This document shows, in pieces, positions 25,598-33,846 of a stretch of DNA of 64,000 nucleotides (the first letter of the stretch is position 1; each line of letters opens with the position of its first letter). The DNA lies in NCBI RefSeq assembly GCF_900239185.1, contig NZ_OENA01000053.1, forward strand, positions 1 to 64,000. The letters are read 5' to 3'. Under the pieces are notes generated by a model. It was given only the letters and a program-made list of their open reading frames with translations, was not told where the DNA came from and did not search any database. The translations under genes and the position numbers were made by a program. Source of the stretch: Tenacibaculum finnmarkense. GTDB taxonomy: Bacteria > Bacteroidota > Bacteroidia > Flavobacteriales > Flavobacteriaceae.

Positions 25598-26581
25598 TTA
25601 TTTGTTAATATATAATACATCTTTTACCGCTTTAATAACATCGTTAGCATTTGGCATCCATTCCGCTAATAAAACAGGAGAATATGGCGCTGGAGTATCA
25701 GCAGTGGTAATTCTTTTGATAGGCGCATCTAAATAATCAAATGCTTCATCTTGTATTCTAAAGGTAATTTCCGAAGAAATACTTCCAAAAGGCCATGCTT
25801 CTTCTAAAATAACCAATCTGTTAGTTTTCTTTACCGATTCTAAAATCGTTTTATGATCCATCGGACGAACGGTACGTAAATCAATAACTTCAACAGAAAT
25901 ACCTTCTTTTGCTAATTCATCAGCAGCTTTGTAAGCTTCTTTAATGATTTTTCCAAAAGAAACTACAGTAACATCTGTACCAACTCTTTTAACATCAGCA
26001 ACTCCAATAGGAATAATGTATTCTCCTTCAGGAACTTCCATTTTATCACCATACATTTGTTCTGATTCCATAAAAATTACAGGATCGTCATCACGAATTG
26101 CTGCTTTTAATAAACCTTTTGCATCGTAAGGATTCGAAGGAACAATTACTTTTAAACCAGGAGTGTTTGCAAACCAGTTTTCAAAAGCTTGTGAATGTGT
26201 TGCTCCTAATTGACCCGCAGCACCTGTTGGTCCACGAAAAACGATAGGACAATTAAATTGACCACCTGACATTTGACGAATTTTAGCTGCGTTATTGATA
26301 ATTTGATCAATACCAACTAAAGAGAAATTGAAAGTCATGTATTCAACAATTGGGCGGTTTCCATTCATTGCCGATCCAACTGCAATACCTCCAAAACCTA
26401 ACTCAGCAATAGGAGTATCAATAACTCTTTTTGCACCAAATTCATCTAGCATTCCTTTAGAAGCCTTGTAGGCTCCGTTATATTCAGCTACTTCTTCACC
26501 CATTAAGTAAATGCTTTCATCTCTTCGCATTTCTTCACTCATGGCCTCACAAATAGCCTCTCTAAATTGTATAGTTTTCAT
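25598..26581 (-). CDS. pdhB: Pyruvate dehydrogenase E1 component, beta subunit
   Basis: Forms with the alpha subunit (not in this window) the thiamine diphosphate-dependent E1 that decarboxylates pyruvate for acetyl-CoA synthesis. The 327-residue length and the sequence are typical: FREAICEAMSEEM (about 5-17), GEEVAEYNGAYKASKGM with the ThDP-contacting Glu (about 28-44), DTPIAELGFGGIAVG (about 54-68), and the C-terminal domain with VVSFG and DLRTVRPMD. It is a single gene unit here; the alpha subunit must be elsewhere. Two TAnnTTTG boxes precede it. Confidence 0.96.
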   Translation of the reverse strand: MKTIQFREAICEAMSEEMRRDESIYLMGEEVAEYNGAYKASKGMLDEFGAKRVIDTPIAELGFGGIAVGSAMNGNRPIVEYMTFNFSLVGIDQIINNAAKIRQMSGGQFNCPIVFRGPTGAAGQLGATHSQAFENWFANTPGLKVIVPSNPYDAKGLLKAAIRDDDPVIFMESEQMYGDKMEVPEGEYIIPIGVADVKRVGTDVTVVSFGKIIKEAYKAADELAKEGISVEVIDLRTVRPMDHKTILESVKKTNRLVILEEAWPFGSISSEITFRIQDEAFDYLDAPIKRITTADTPAPYSPVLLAEWMPNANDVIKAVKDVLYINK

Positions 26582-26612
26582 ACCTTATATTCGTAGTTGT
26601 TTATCAATATAG

Positions 26613-26629
26613 CAAAAATAACAAAAATA
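26613..26629 (-). promoter_or_regulatory. Two successive promoter -7 boxes (TATTTTTG) of pdhB
   Basis: Two copies of TATTTTTG on the minus strand (26622-26629 and 26613-26620) lie 9 bases apart, 31 and 40 bases before the ATG; either or both may be used. Confidence 0.5.
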
Positions 26630-26795
26630 GAAATAACAAATAGGTTTTTAAGGATAAACAAATTGTTAGTTGTCTTTTTAGGCGGGTTATTTAAAATGTA
26701 AGGTAAACGATAATTTATTATGCACGCATAGTAAATTTTTAAAAAAAAAGTGTAACTTGTCAGCTCAAAATTAAGTTTCTTAAAAACAACGATAT

Positions 26796-27533
26796 ATGAA
26801 AATATTAGTTTGTATTAGCCATGTACCTGATACTACCTCGAAAATTAACTTTACTGATAACGACACAAAGTTTGATACAAACGGCGTGCAATATGTTATA
26901 AATCCTTACGACGAATTTAGTTTAACTCGTGCCATGTGGTTTAAAGAAAAACAAGGCGCAAGTGTAACGGTTGTAAACGTTGGAGAAGCTTCAAGCGAGC
27001 CAACCTTACGTAAAGCATTGGCAATTGGTGCCGATAATGCAATTCGTGTAAACGCAGTGCCAACCGATGGTTTTATGGTGGCTAAAGAATTAGCCGAAGT
27101 GGTTAAAAACGGAGCCTATGACTTGGTTTTAGCAGGAAAAGAATCTGCTGATTATAACGGGCAAATGGTACCAGGAATGTTAGCGGCTTTGCTTGATTTT
27201 AATTTCGTAAATTCTTGTGTAGGTGTTGAAATTGAAGGAACAAACGTAACTTTAAATAGAGAAATCGACGGAGGAGAAGAAAAAGTTTCTTCAGTATTGC
27301 CAATGGTTATTGCTGGTCAAAAAATGGTCGAAGAAAAAGATTTACGTATCCCTAATATGCGTGGAATTATGATGGCGCGTAAAAAACCATTATCAGTAGT
27401 AGAAGCAACAGGAGCTGTGGCAAGTACAGTAACCAAAAACTTTGAAAAACCTGTCGCAAAAGGCGCTGTAAAATTAGTAGATACAGTAGATGCTTTAATT
27501 GATTTATTACACAAGGAAGCAAAGGCAATTTAA
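26796..27533 (+). CDS. etfB: Electron transfer flavoprotein subunit beta
   Basis: EtfB and EtfA form a soluble heterodimer that takes electrons from acyl-CoA dehydrogenases and passes them to the quinone pool. The 245-residue protein has the family N-terminus KILVCISHVPDT, NPYDEFSLTRA (about 36-46), the AMP-binding KESADYNGQMVPGMLA (about 114-129) and the signature PMVIAGQKMVEE. It lies 96 bases before etfA on the same strand. Confidence 0.97.
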   Translation: MKILVCISHVPDTTSKINFTDNDTKFDTNGVQYVINPYDEFSLTRAMWFKEKQGASVTVVNVGEASSEPTLRKALAIGADNAIRVNAVPTDGFMVAKELAEVVKNGAYDLVLAGKESADYNGQMVPGMLAALLDFNFVNSCVGVEIEGTNVTLNREIDGGEEKVSSVLPMVIAGQKMVEEKDLRIPNMRGIMMARKKPLSVVEATGAVASTVTKNFEKPVAKGAVKLVDTVDALIDLLHKEAKAI

Positions 27534-27629
27534 GTATTTATCCGAAGTAAATAGTTATTTTAAAAATCAAGATTTAAAACCACATTGTTGCAAAATTATT
27601 TTTTGTGATAATTTAAAAAACATAAAAAT

Positions 27630-28583
27630 ATGTCTGTATTAGTTTTTGCCGATTCATCGGAAGGGAAATTTAAAAAAACTGCTTTTGAAGTAGTTTCATA
27701 CGGAAAAAAAGTAGCCGAACAATTAGCTAGTGATTTGGTTGTTTTAACAATAAATGCAGGCGATGCTTCTGAATTATATACTTACGGAGCTGAAAAAGTT
27801 GTAGAGGTAAAAAATGATGTAGCATCATTCAATGCCAAAGCATACGCATCAATAATAACACAGGTTGCCCAAGCAAAAAATGCCGATACGGTAATTATAG
27901 ATTCAAGTATTGACGGTTTTACCGTAGCGCCTTTAGTAGCGGTAGCCTTAGAAGCAGGATATGCTTCAAATGTAGTTGCTTTACCAAGTAGTACAAGTCC
28001 GTTTACAGTAAAAAGAATCGCTTTTTCGAACAAAGGATTTAATAATACTGAAATTTCTACGGATAAAAAAGTAGTTGGTGTTGCTAAAAACTCTTACGGA
28101 GCACACGAAAATCCAGTAAGCGGAGCTACCGAAAGTTTTGATGCTGTTGTACCCGAATTAACTGTAAAATCAGAAAGCATTAACAAAGCTAGCGGAACAG
28201 TAACTATTGCCGATGCTGATATTGTAGTTTCAGCAGGTAGAGGATTAAAAGGTCCTGAAAATTGGGGAATGATTGAAGAATTAGCATCCGTTTTAGGAGC
28301 TGCAACCGCTTGTTCTAAGCCAGTTTCTGATTTAGGATGGCGTCCTCACAGTGAACACGTTGGGCAAACAGGAAAACCTGTAGCGTCTAATTTATATATC
28401 GCTATTGGAATTTCAGGAGCAATTCAGCATTTAGCAGGAATTAACGCATCAAAAGTAAAAGTAGTTATTAATACCGATCCTGACGCGCCTTTCTTTAAAG
28501 CAGCAGATTACGGAATTGTTGGTGATGCCTTTGAGGTAGTACCACAATTAATAGAAAAATTAAAAGCATTTAAACAAGCATAA
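27630..28583 (+). CDS. etfA: Electron transfer flavoprotein subunit alpha
   Basis: The FAD-binding partner of EtfB. The 317-residue protein has the N-terminal domain with SSIDGFTVAPLVAVAL (about 92-107) and the C-terminal FAD domain with VSAGRGLKGPENW (about 200-212), PHSEHVGQTGKPV and the signature IAIGISGAIQHLAG, ending DAPFFKAADYGIVGDA. All parts are intact. A strong hairpin ends the etfBA unit. Confidence 0.97.
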   Translation: MSVLVFADSSEGKFKKTAFEVVSYGKKVAEQLASDLVVLTINAGDASELYTYGAEKVVEVKNDVASFNAKAYASIITQVAQAKNADTVIIDSSIDGFTVAPLVAVALEAGYASNVVALPSSTSPFTVKRIAFSNKGFNNTEISTDKKVVGVAKNSYGAHENPVSGATESFDAVVPELTVKSESINKASGTVTIADADIVVSAGRGLKGPENWGMIEELASVLGAATACSKPVSDLGWRPHSEHVGQTGKPVASNLYIAIGISGAIQHLAGINASKVKVVINTDPDAPFFKAADYGIVGDAFEVVPQLIEKLKAFKQA

Positions 28584-28661
28584 ATTTTAATAGAAAAATT
28601 TTCTTTTTATAGAAATTAGAAATCAATTCATAATTTTTAGTAAATTGCACCCGTTTAAAAT

Positions 28662-28705
28662 GGCTGTCTAAAATTTGAAGCATATCGCCAAAAATTTAGA
28701 CAGCC
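28662..28705 (+). terminator. Terminator of etfBA
   Basis: Arms GGCTGTCTAAAATTT and its near-complement around a 16-base loop, followed by TTCTTTTTATTT. Confidence 0.85.
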
Positions 28706-28730
28706 TTCTTTTTATTTATTACAATCATAC

Positions 28731-29357
28731 ATGAGTTTAATTAAACTGAATATTAAAGGAATTTCGTATAGCCAAACTCAAAGTGGTGCGTATGCGTTAG
28801 TGCTAAGTGAAACAGGCGGAGAGAGGACACTGCCTATAATTATTGGTGCTTTTGAAGCCCAATCTATAGCGATTGCTTTAGAGAAAGAAATTCGTCCACC
28901 ACGACCACTTACCCACGATTTATTTAAAACATTTTCCGATAGGTTTTCGATTAAAGTAATTCAAGTTGTTATCCATAAATTGGTAGATGGCGTTTTTTAT
29001 TCGAGCTTAATTTGTGAACGAGATGGATTTGAACAGGTTATTGATGCCCGAACTTCGGATGCAATTGCGTTAGCCGTTCGTTTTGATGCTCCTATTTTTA
29101 CCTACGAAAATATATTAGATAAAGCAGGTGTATTTTTAAAAATGGATGAAGAATTAATTATTGAAGAAGATTTAGAATCGGATGAAATAGCGTTTTCTTT
29201 AGAAGATGAATATGATGATGACGATAATGATAATGATGAACAAGGATATTCAAACCTGTCTTTACAGGAATTAAACGAGCAGCTTAATGAGGCTGTAGCG
29301 AATGAAAATTATGAATTAGCTGCGGAAATTCGCGACGAAATTAGCAAACGTTCTTAA
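28731..29357 (+). CDS. Bifunctional nuclease family (DUF151) protein with C-terminal UVR-like motif
   Basis: A 208-residue protein. Residues 1-140 match the bifunctional nuclease domain (DUF151): GGERTLPIIIGAFEAQSIAIALE (about 29-51, here described by its parts LPIIIGAFEA and SIAIALE), RPLTHDLF (58-65) and ARTSDAIALAVR (about 106-117). An acidic linker with a run of Asp and Glu (about 150-170) leads to a UVR-like helix pair at 174-207 (LNEQLNEAVANENYELAAE, ending EISKR), an interaction motif first known from UvrB/UvrC. The nuclease activity was shown for plant and Thermotoga-type relatives; here it is inferred. The NupC gene follows after 13 bases. Confidence 0.88.
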   Translation: MSLIKLNIKGISYSQTQSGAYALVLSETGGERTLPIIIGAFEAQSIAIALEKEIRPPRPLTHDLFKTFSDRFSIKVIQVVIHKLVDGVFYSSLICERDGFEQVIDARTSDAIALAVRFDAPIFTYENILDKAGVFLKMDEELIIEEDLESDEIAFSLEDEYDDDDNDNDEQGYSNLSLQELNEQLNEAVANENYELAAEIRDEISKRS

Positions 29358-29370
29358 TAAACCACATACA

Positions 29371-31131
29371 ATGAATAAATTATTTAGCCTCCTGATGCTT
29401 TTTGCATCTGTAATTACTTTTGGGCAAAACATAGAGAAAAATTGGAATTTCTCATCAATTACAACAATAAAAGGAACATCTTTAGTATCATCAACAGACG
29501 CTAAAGATGTTTTAAATTTATCAAAAGGTGAATTTAACTATTCGGTATTTGCTAAAGATAGTTTACACTTTTCAGGAAGTTACATACATCAAAACAATTT
29601 ATTAATTTTTAATTATAAACAGCCAAAAGACACGGTTCGTTATTATAATATTACCCAATTATCAGACAGTTTATTAACTTTTTCTGAAAATAATGTGCTA
29701 TATAATTTTAGCTCAAATTCTCAAAAAGTGATATCGGAAGTTGCGGTTTTAAAGGCATCCGAAGAAAAAAATAGTAGCAGTGAAATAATCCCAAGTCAAG
29801 GGTTTTCTATACAAAGTTTATGGCGTGGTGTTTTAGGAATGTTTTCATTGTTGTTAATTGCATTTTTATGTAGCGCCAACAGAAAAGGAATTGATTGGAA
29901 AATAGTTGGGCTAGGGCTTGTTTTTCAATTGGTAATCGCAATTGGTGTTTTAAAAGTACCTTTTGTACAATCAATTTTTGAATTTATAGGAAAAGGGTTT
30001 GTTAGTATTTTAGGGTTTACTCGAGCAGGAAGTGAATTTTTATTTCAAGGGTTAATTTCTGATATGGATACTTTCGGATTTATTTTTGCCTTTCAAATAT
30101 TACCAACAATTATTTTCTTTTCGGCATTAACATCTTTATTATTTTATTTAGGAGTGATACAAAAAGTGGTAAAAGGCTTGGCATGGTCATTAAGTAAGGT
30201 GTTAAAAATATCAGGTGCAGAAAGTTTATCGGTAGCAGGAAACATCTTTTTAGGGCAAACCGAAGCGCCTTTATTGATCAAGGCATATTTAGAAAAAATG
30301 AATAAGTCGGAAGTCTTATTGGTAATGATTGGCGGTATGGCAACTGTTGCCGGAGCAGTTTTAGCAGCTTATATCGGGTTTTTAGGTGGCGATGATGAAA
30401 CCTTAAAATTGTTTTATGCAAAGCATTTATTAGCAGCCTCAGTAATGGTAGCGCCTGGAGCAATTGTTATTTCTAAAATTTTATATCCGCAAACCGAAGA
30501 AATTGTTACCGATATAAAAGTATCGCAAGATAAAATAGGTTCAAATATATTAGATGCTATTGCAAACGGAACTACCGAGGGCTTACAATTGGCAATGAAT
30601 GTAGGAGCAATGTTATTGGTTTTTGTCGCTTTTATCGCTATGATAAATGGTGTTTTAGGAACTTTTGGAGGCTTTGATGGAATCAATTATTTAGGTTGGG
30701 AATTTACTTCTCTAAATACCATAATAGCAAGTTCAACTCCTTTTAAAGCACTTTGTTTAGAGTTTATTTTAGGCTATGTTTTTGCACCTTTAATGTGGTT
30801 AATCGGTGTTGCAAAACAAGATATGGCTTTAATGGGACAGCTTTTAGGAATTAAATTAGCAGCGAGTGAATTTGTAGGATATATTCAATTATCAGAACTT
30901 AAAAATGCAGCAAACTTAACGCATTTAACCTATAATAAATCAATTATTATGGCTACTTATATGTTATGTGGTTTCGCAAATTTCGCCTCTATTGGTATTC
31001 AAATTGGTGGAATTGGCTCGTTAGCGCCAGGGCAACGTAAAACATTATCAGAATTTGGGATAAAAGCCTTAATTGGTGGAACAATTGCTTCTTTAATGTC
31101 AGCAACGATTGCTGGTATGATTATTGGGTAA
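29371..31131 (+). CDS. nupC: NupC/concentrative nucleoside transporter with N-terminal lipocalin-like extension
   Basis: The 586-residue protein has two parts. Residues 150-586 are a NupC-type sodium- or proton-coupled nucleoside symporter with about ten membrane segments and the family marks GNIFLGQTEAPLLIKAYL (about 290-307), MIGGMATVAGAVLAAYIGFL (about 320-339) and MATYMLCGFANFASIGIQIGG (about 530-550, split over the membrane). Residues 1-145 are an added export signal (1-18) and a beta-rich domain outside the membrane that looks lipocalin-like. Single-domain NupC is about 400-430 residues. It follows the DUF151 nuclease gene by 13 bases and ends with a hairpin; the pairing suggests nucleoside salvage from degraded nucleic acid. 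Confidence 0.93.
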   Translation: MNKLFSLLMLFASVITFGQNIEKNWNFSSITTIKGTSLVSSTDAKDVLNLSKGEFNYSVFAKDSLHFSGSYIHQNNLLIFNYKQPKDTVRYYNITQLSDSLLTFSENNVLYNFSSNSQKVISEVAVLKASEEKNSSSEIIPSQGFSIQSLWRGVLGMFSLLLIAFLCSANRKGIDWKIVGLGLVFQLVIAIGVLKVPFVQSIFEFIGKGFVSILGFTRAGSEFLFQGLISDMDTFGFIFAFQILPTIIFFSALTSLLFYLGVIQKVVKGLAWSLSKVLKISGAESLSVAGNIFLGQTEAPLLIKAYLEKMNKSEVLLVMIGGMATVAGAVLAAYIGFLGGDDETLKLFYAKHLLAASVMVAPGAIVISKILYPQTEEIVTDIKVSQDKIGSNILDAIANGTTEGLQLAMNVGAMLLVFVAFIAMINGVLGTFGGFDGINYLGWEFTSLNTIIASSTPFKALCLEFILGYVFAPLMWLIGVAKQDMALMGQLLGIKLAASEFVGYIQLSELKNAANLTHLTYNKSIIMATYMLCGFANFASIGIQIGGIGSLAPGQRKTLSEFGIKALIGGTIASLMSATIAGMIIG

Positions 31132-31159
31132 TAACTAAGTTAAATAATAGTATATCATT

Positions 31160-31193
31160 TAAAAAGTTTCAATACTAAAAATTGAAGCTTTTT
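31160..31193 (+). terminator. Terminator of the DUF151-nupC unit
   Basis: Arms AAAAAGTTTCAAT and ATTGAAGCTTTTT around a 7-base loop, then TATTTTAT. It lies where a longer reading of thyA would begin. Confidence 0.85.
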
Positions 31194-31226
31194 ATTTTAT
31201 CAGCAGGGTATTTAGAACAACAACAA

Positions 31227-32051
31227 ATGAAGCAATATTTAGACTTAGTACAACAGGTTTTAGACAACGGAAACGAAAAAGGAGATAGAACAGGAACAGG
31301 TACAAAAAGTGTTTTTGGGCATCAGATGCGATTTGATTTAAGTAAAGGTTTCCCGATGGTAACCACTAAAAAGTTACACTTAAAATCGATTATTTATGAA
31401 TTACTTTGGTTTATAAAAGGCGATACAAATATAAAATATTTACAAGAAAACGGTGTTAAAATCTGGAATTCTTGGGCAGATGAAAATGGCGATTTAGGAC
31501 CTGTTTACGGGCATCAATGGCGCAACTGGAATAGCGATGAAATTGATCAGTTAAAAGAGGTAATTGATACATTAAAGAACAATCCGAATAGCCGTAGAAT
31601 GTTGGTTTCTGCTTGGAATCCGTCTGTAATGACCGATACTTCAAAATCATTTTCAGAAAATGTAGCCAACGGAAAAGCAGCATTACCGCCCTGTCATGCG
31701 TTTTTTCAGTTTTATGTAGCTGACGGAAAATTATCCTGTCAATTATACCAACGAAGTGCCGATATATTTTTAGGAGTTCCTTTTAATATCGCTTCTTACG
31801 CTTTATTTACCATGATGATTGCACAGGTTTGTGGATATGAAGCAGGGGAGTTTATCCATACTTTTGGTGATGCACATATTTATAATAATCATCAAGAGCA
31901 ATTAGCTTTGCAGGTTTCTCGCACCCCAAAACCGCTTCCGACGATGAAAATAAACCCGGCAATTAAAAACATTGAAGATTTTACCTTTGAAGATTTTGAA
32001 TTAGTTGGTTATGATTCGCATCCGCACATAAAAGGTGTGGTGGCGGTGTAA
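31227..32051 (+). CDS. thyA: Thymidylate synthase
   Basis: ThyA methylates dUMP to dTMP with methylene-tetrahydrofolate and yields dihydrofolate, which FolA, encoded next, reduces again. The frame is open from a TTG at 31182, but that start lies inside a terminator hairpin; the ATG at 31227 begins with MKQYLDL, the normal ThyA N-terminus, and gives 274 residues. The catalytic cysteine is Cys156 in [11 protein letters not shown], followed by [20 protein letters not shown] short insertion of about 15 residues (around 136-150, [15 protein letters not shown]) before the catalytic loop is usual in flavobacteria. Confidence 0.97.
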   Translation: MKQYLDLVQQVLDNGNEKGDRTGTGTKSVFGHQMRFDLSKGFPMVTTKKLHLKSIIYELLWFIKGDTNIKYLQENGVKIWNSWADENGDLGPVYGHQWRNWNSDEIDQLKEVIDTLKNNPNSRRMLVSAWNPSVMTDTSKSFSENVANGKAALPPCHAFFQFYVADGKLSCQLYQRSADIFLGVPFNIASYALFTMMIAQVCGYEAGEFIHTFGDAHIYNNHQEQLALQVSRTPKPLPTMKINPAIKNIEDFTFEDFELVGYDSHPHIKGVVAV

Positions 32052-32128
32052 TTTTTTATATCTTCGGAAAAGAAAAAATAAAGCGGCATAAAAGCGTAAG
32101 AAAATAGCCGTTTATTAAATTAAAATCT

Positions 32129-32620
32129 ATGATTACAATAATTGCAGCAATAGCAAAGAACAATGCTTTAGGGAAAGGAAACGATTTAATCTGGCATTTA
32201 CCTGCCGATTTAAAACGCTTTAAAAAAGTAACTTCAGGGCATCATATTTTAATGGGAAGAAATACTTTTGAAAGCATCGGGAAGCCTTTGCCAAATCGTA
32301 CTTCTGTTATTATCAGCAGAAATAAAAATTACGTTAAAGAAGGCTGTTTAATTGCTGATTCTATTGAAAAAGCTATTGATTTATCAAAAGATGAAACCGA
32401 TATTTTTATTCTTGGAGGCGCGCAGATTTACAAGCAAGCACTTGAAAATAATTTAGTAGATAAGCTAGATATTTGTTTGGTACATCAGGAGTTTGAAGCC
32501 GATGTTTTTTTCCCTGAAATTGATTTGAATATTTGGAAACAAACCGCTAGAGAAGATTTTAAAGCGGATGAAAAAAACAAATATGATTATAGTTTCGTTT
32601 CTTATCTAAAGAAAAAATAA
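32129..32620 (+). CDS. folA: Dihydrofolate reductase
   Basis: FolA reduces dihydrofolate to tetrahydrofolate with NADPH. The 163-residue protein shows the family features: IIAAIAKNNALGKGNDLIWHLPADLKRFK at the N-terminus (parts: IAKNNALGKGN and WHLPADLKRF), HHILMGRNTFESIG (about 43-56), PNRTSVIISRN and IFILGGAQIY (about 91-100). Asp27 in LPADLKRF is the catalytic acid. It follows thyA by 77 bases, the usual pairing. Confidence 0.97.
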   Translation: MITIIAAIAKNNALGKGNDLIWHLPADLKRFKKVTSGHHILMGRNTFESIGKPLPNRTSVIISRNKNYVKEGCLIADSIEKAIDLSKDETDIFILGGAQIYKQALENNLVDKLDICLVHQEFEADVFFPEIDLNIWKQTAREDFKADEKNKYDYSFVSYLKKK

Positions 32621-32660
32621 TAGATTGGTTTAATTTTTTTGATAAAAATATAGCAATAAA

Positions 32661-33557
32661 ATGTCAATACAACTTACCGAAATTTCTAAATTTTATGGCA
32701 CTCAAAAAGCCGTAAATAATATTTCTTTTGATGCTCAAAAAGGAGAAATCGTTGGTTTTTTAGGACCAAATGGTGCTGGGAAATCAACGAGTATGAAAAT
32801 TTTAACAGGTTTTATTCTCCCAAGTGAAGGATCGGTTTTTGTAAGTGGCATCGATGTGCTTAAAAATCCTATTGAAGCACAAAAAAAAATTGGTTATTTG
32901 CCAGAGCATAATCCGTTGTATTTAGAGATGTATGTTCGGGAATATTTGCAATTTCAAGCAGGTATTTACAAGGTTTCAAAAACTAAAATAGCCGAAGTAA
33001 TTGAAAAGGTTGGATTAACAGCTGAAGCACATAAAAAAATAGGGCAATTATCAAAAGGATATCGTCAAAGAGTAGGCTTGGCAGCGGCTATTTTACACGA
33101 TCCTGAGGTGTTAATTTTAGATGAACCAACCACAGGTTTAGACCCAAATCAGTTGGTTGAAATCCGTGAATTAATTAAAGAACTTGGTAAAGATAAAACA
33201 GTTTTAATTTCTACGCATATTATGCAAGAAGTAGAGGCGGTTTGTACCCGAGTAATTATTATCAATAAAGGTGAAATAGTTATTGATAAACCTATTGCCG
33301 AACTTAAAACAAGCAAAGAACAAGTTATAAAAGTAACCTTTGATTATAAGCTAGAAGAGCAGTTTATTCAGCGTTTACCAAATATTGTACATTATAAAAA
33401 TACGGTTGAAAACAACTGGATACTGACTTTTGAAACATCCGAAGATATGCGTCCTGTAATTTTTGATTTCGCTCAAGAAAATGGCTTAAAAATACTAGGT
33501 TTAAATACCGAAAATAAAAATTTAGAAAGCTTATTTAGAGAGTTGACCAAGGAGTGA
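32661..33557 (+). CDS. gldA: Gliding motility ABC transporter ATPase GldA
   Basis: GldA is the ATP-binding subunit of the GldAFG transporter, first found as a gliding motility component of Flavobacterium johnsoniae. The 298-residue protein has Walker A GPNGAGKST at 35-43, the GYLPEHNPLYLEMYVREYL block (about 80-98) that is characteristic of GldA, the signature LSKGYRQRVGLA (about 134-145), Walker B VLILDEP and the H-loop STHIMQE. The GldF and GldG permease genes are not nearby, as in F. johnsoniae where gldA is also apart from gldFG. It comes 40 bases after folA. A general ABC ATPase role cannot be excluded. Confidence 0.85.
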   Translation: MSIQLTEISKFYGTQKAVNNISFDAQKGEIVGFLGPNGAGKSTSMKILTGFILPSEGSVFVSGIDVLKNPIEAQKKIGYLPEHNPLYLEMYVREYLQFQAGIYKVSKTKIAEVIEKVGLTAEAHKKIGQLSKGYRQRVGLAAAILHDPEVLILDEPTTGLDPNQLVEIRELIKELGKDKTVLISTHIMQEVEAVCTRVIIINKGEIVIDKPIAELKTSKEQVIKVTFDYKLEEQFIQRLPNIVHYKNTVENNWILTFETSEDMRPVIFDFAQENGLKILGLNTENKNLESLFRELTKE

Positions 33558-33621
33558 AAAAACGTTATTATTTTGTTTAATGCTTGAAAATAATGATTTT
33601 AAAGTAATTTTAAATCAACAA

Positions 33622-33653
33622 AAAACCCTTAATTCGAAAGAATTAAGGGTTTT
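33622..33653. terminator. Bidirectional terminator between gldA and tRNA-Leu(UAG)
   Basis: A 14-base-pair stem (AAAACCCTTAATTC, loop GAAA) lies between convergent transcription units. Confidence 0.9.
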
Positions 33654-33663
33654 ATAATTAAAG

Positions 33664-33745
33664 TACGGGAGAAGAGACTCGAACTCTCACACCTTGCGGC
33701 ACCAGATCCTAAGTCTAGCGTGTCTACCAATTCCACCACTCCCGC
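33664..33745 (-). tRNA. tRNA-Leu (anticodon UAG)
   Basis: A cloverleaf is readable on the minus strand: acceptor GCGGGAG pairing with CTCCCGT (one G-U), D-arm with AATTGGTAGACAC, anticodon arm CTAGA-CTTAGGA-TCTGG with TAG at the anticodon, a long variable arm (class II), T-arm with GAGTTCGAGTCTC, discriminator A. CCA is not encoded. It decodes CUN leucine codons. Confidence 0.96.
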
Positions 33746-33817
33746 GTACCTAGGTAATTGTGGGTGCAAATATAAACAATACTTCGAAACTACAAAGCAG
33801 AAGCACAAAAAATTTAT

Positions 33818-33825
33818 TATTTTTG
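33818..33825 (+). promoter_or_regulatory. Promoter -7 box (TATTTTTG) of the M20 peptidase gene
   Basis: Matches TAnnTTTG, 21 bases before the ATG. Confidence 0.6.
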
Positions 33826-33846
33826 TGAGATATTAAATAACAACAC

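Noticed and set aside
30278-30686. Minus-strand open frames inside nupC
   Set aside because: They are shadows of a strongly supported membrane-protein gene, with no promoter or family features.
31182-31226. N-terminal extension of thymidylate synthase from a TTG start
   Set aside because: It lies within a Rho-independent terminator hairpin and the downstream ATG gives the normal ThyA N-terminus.
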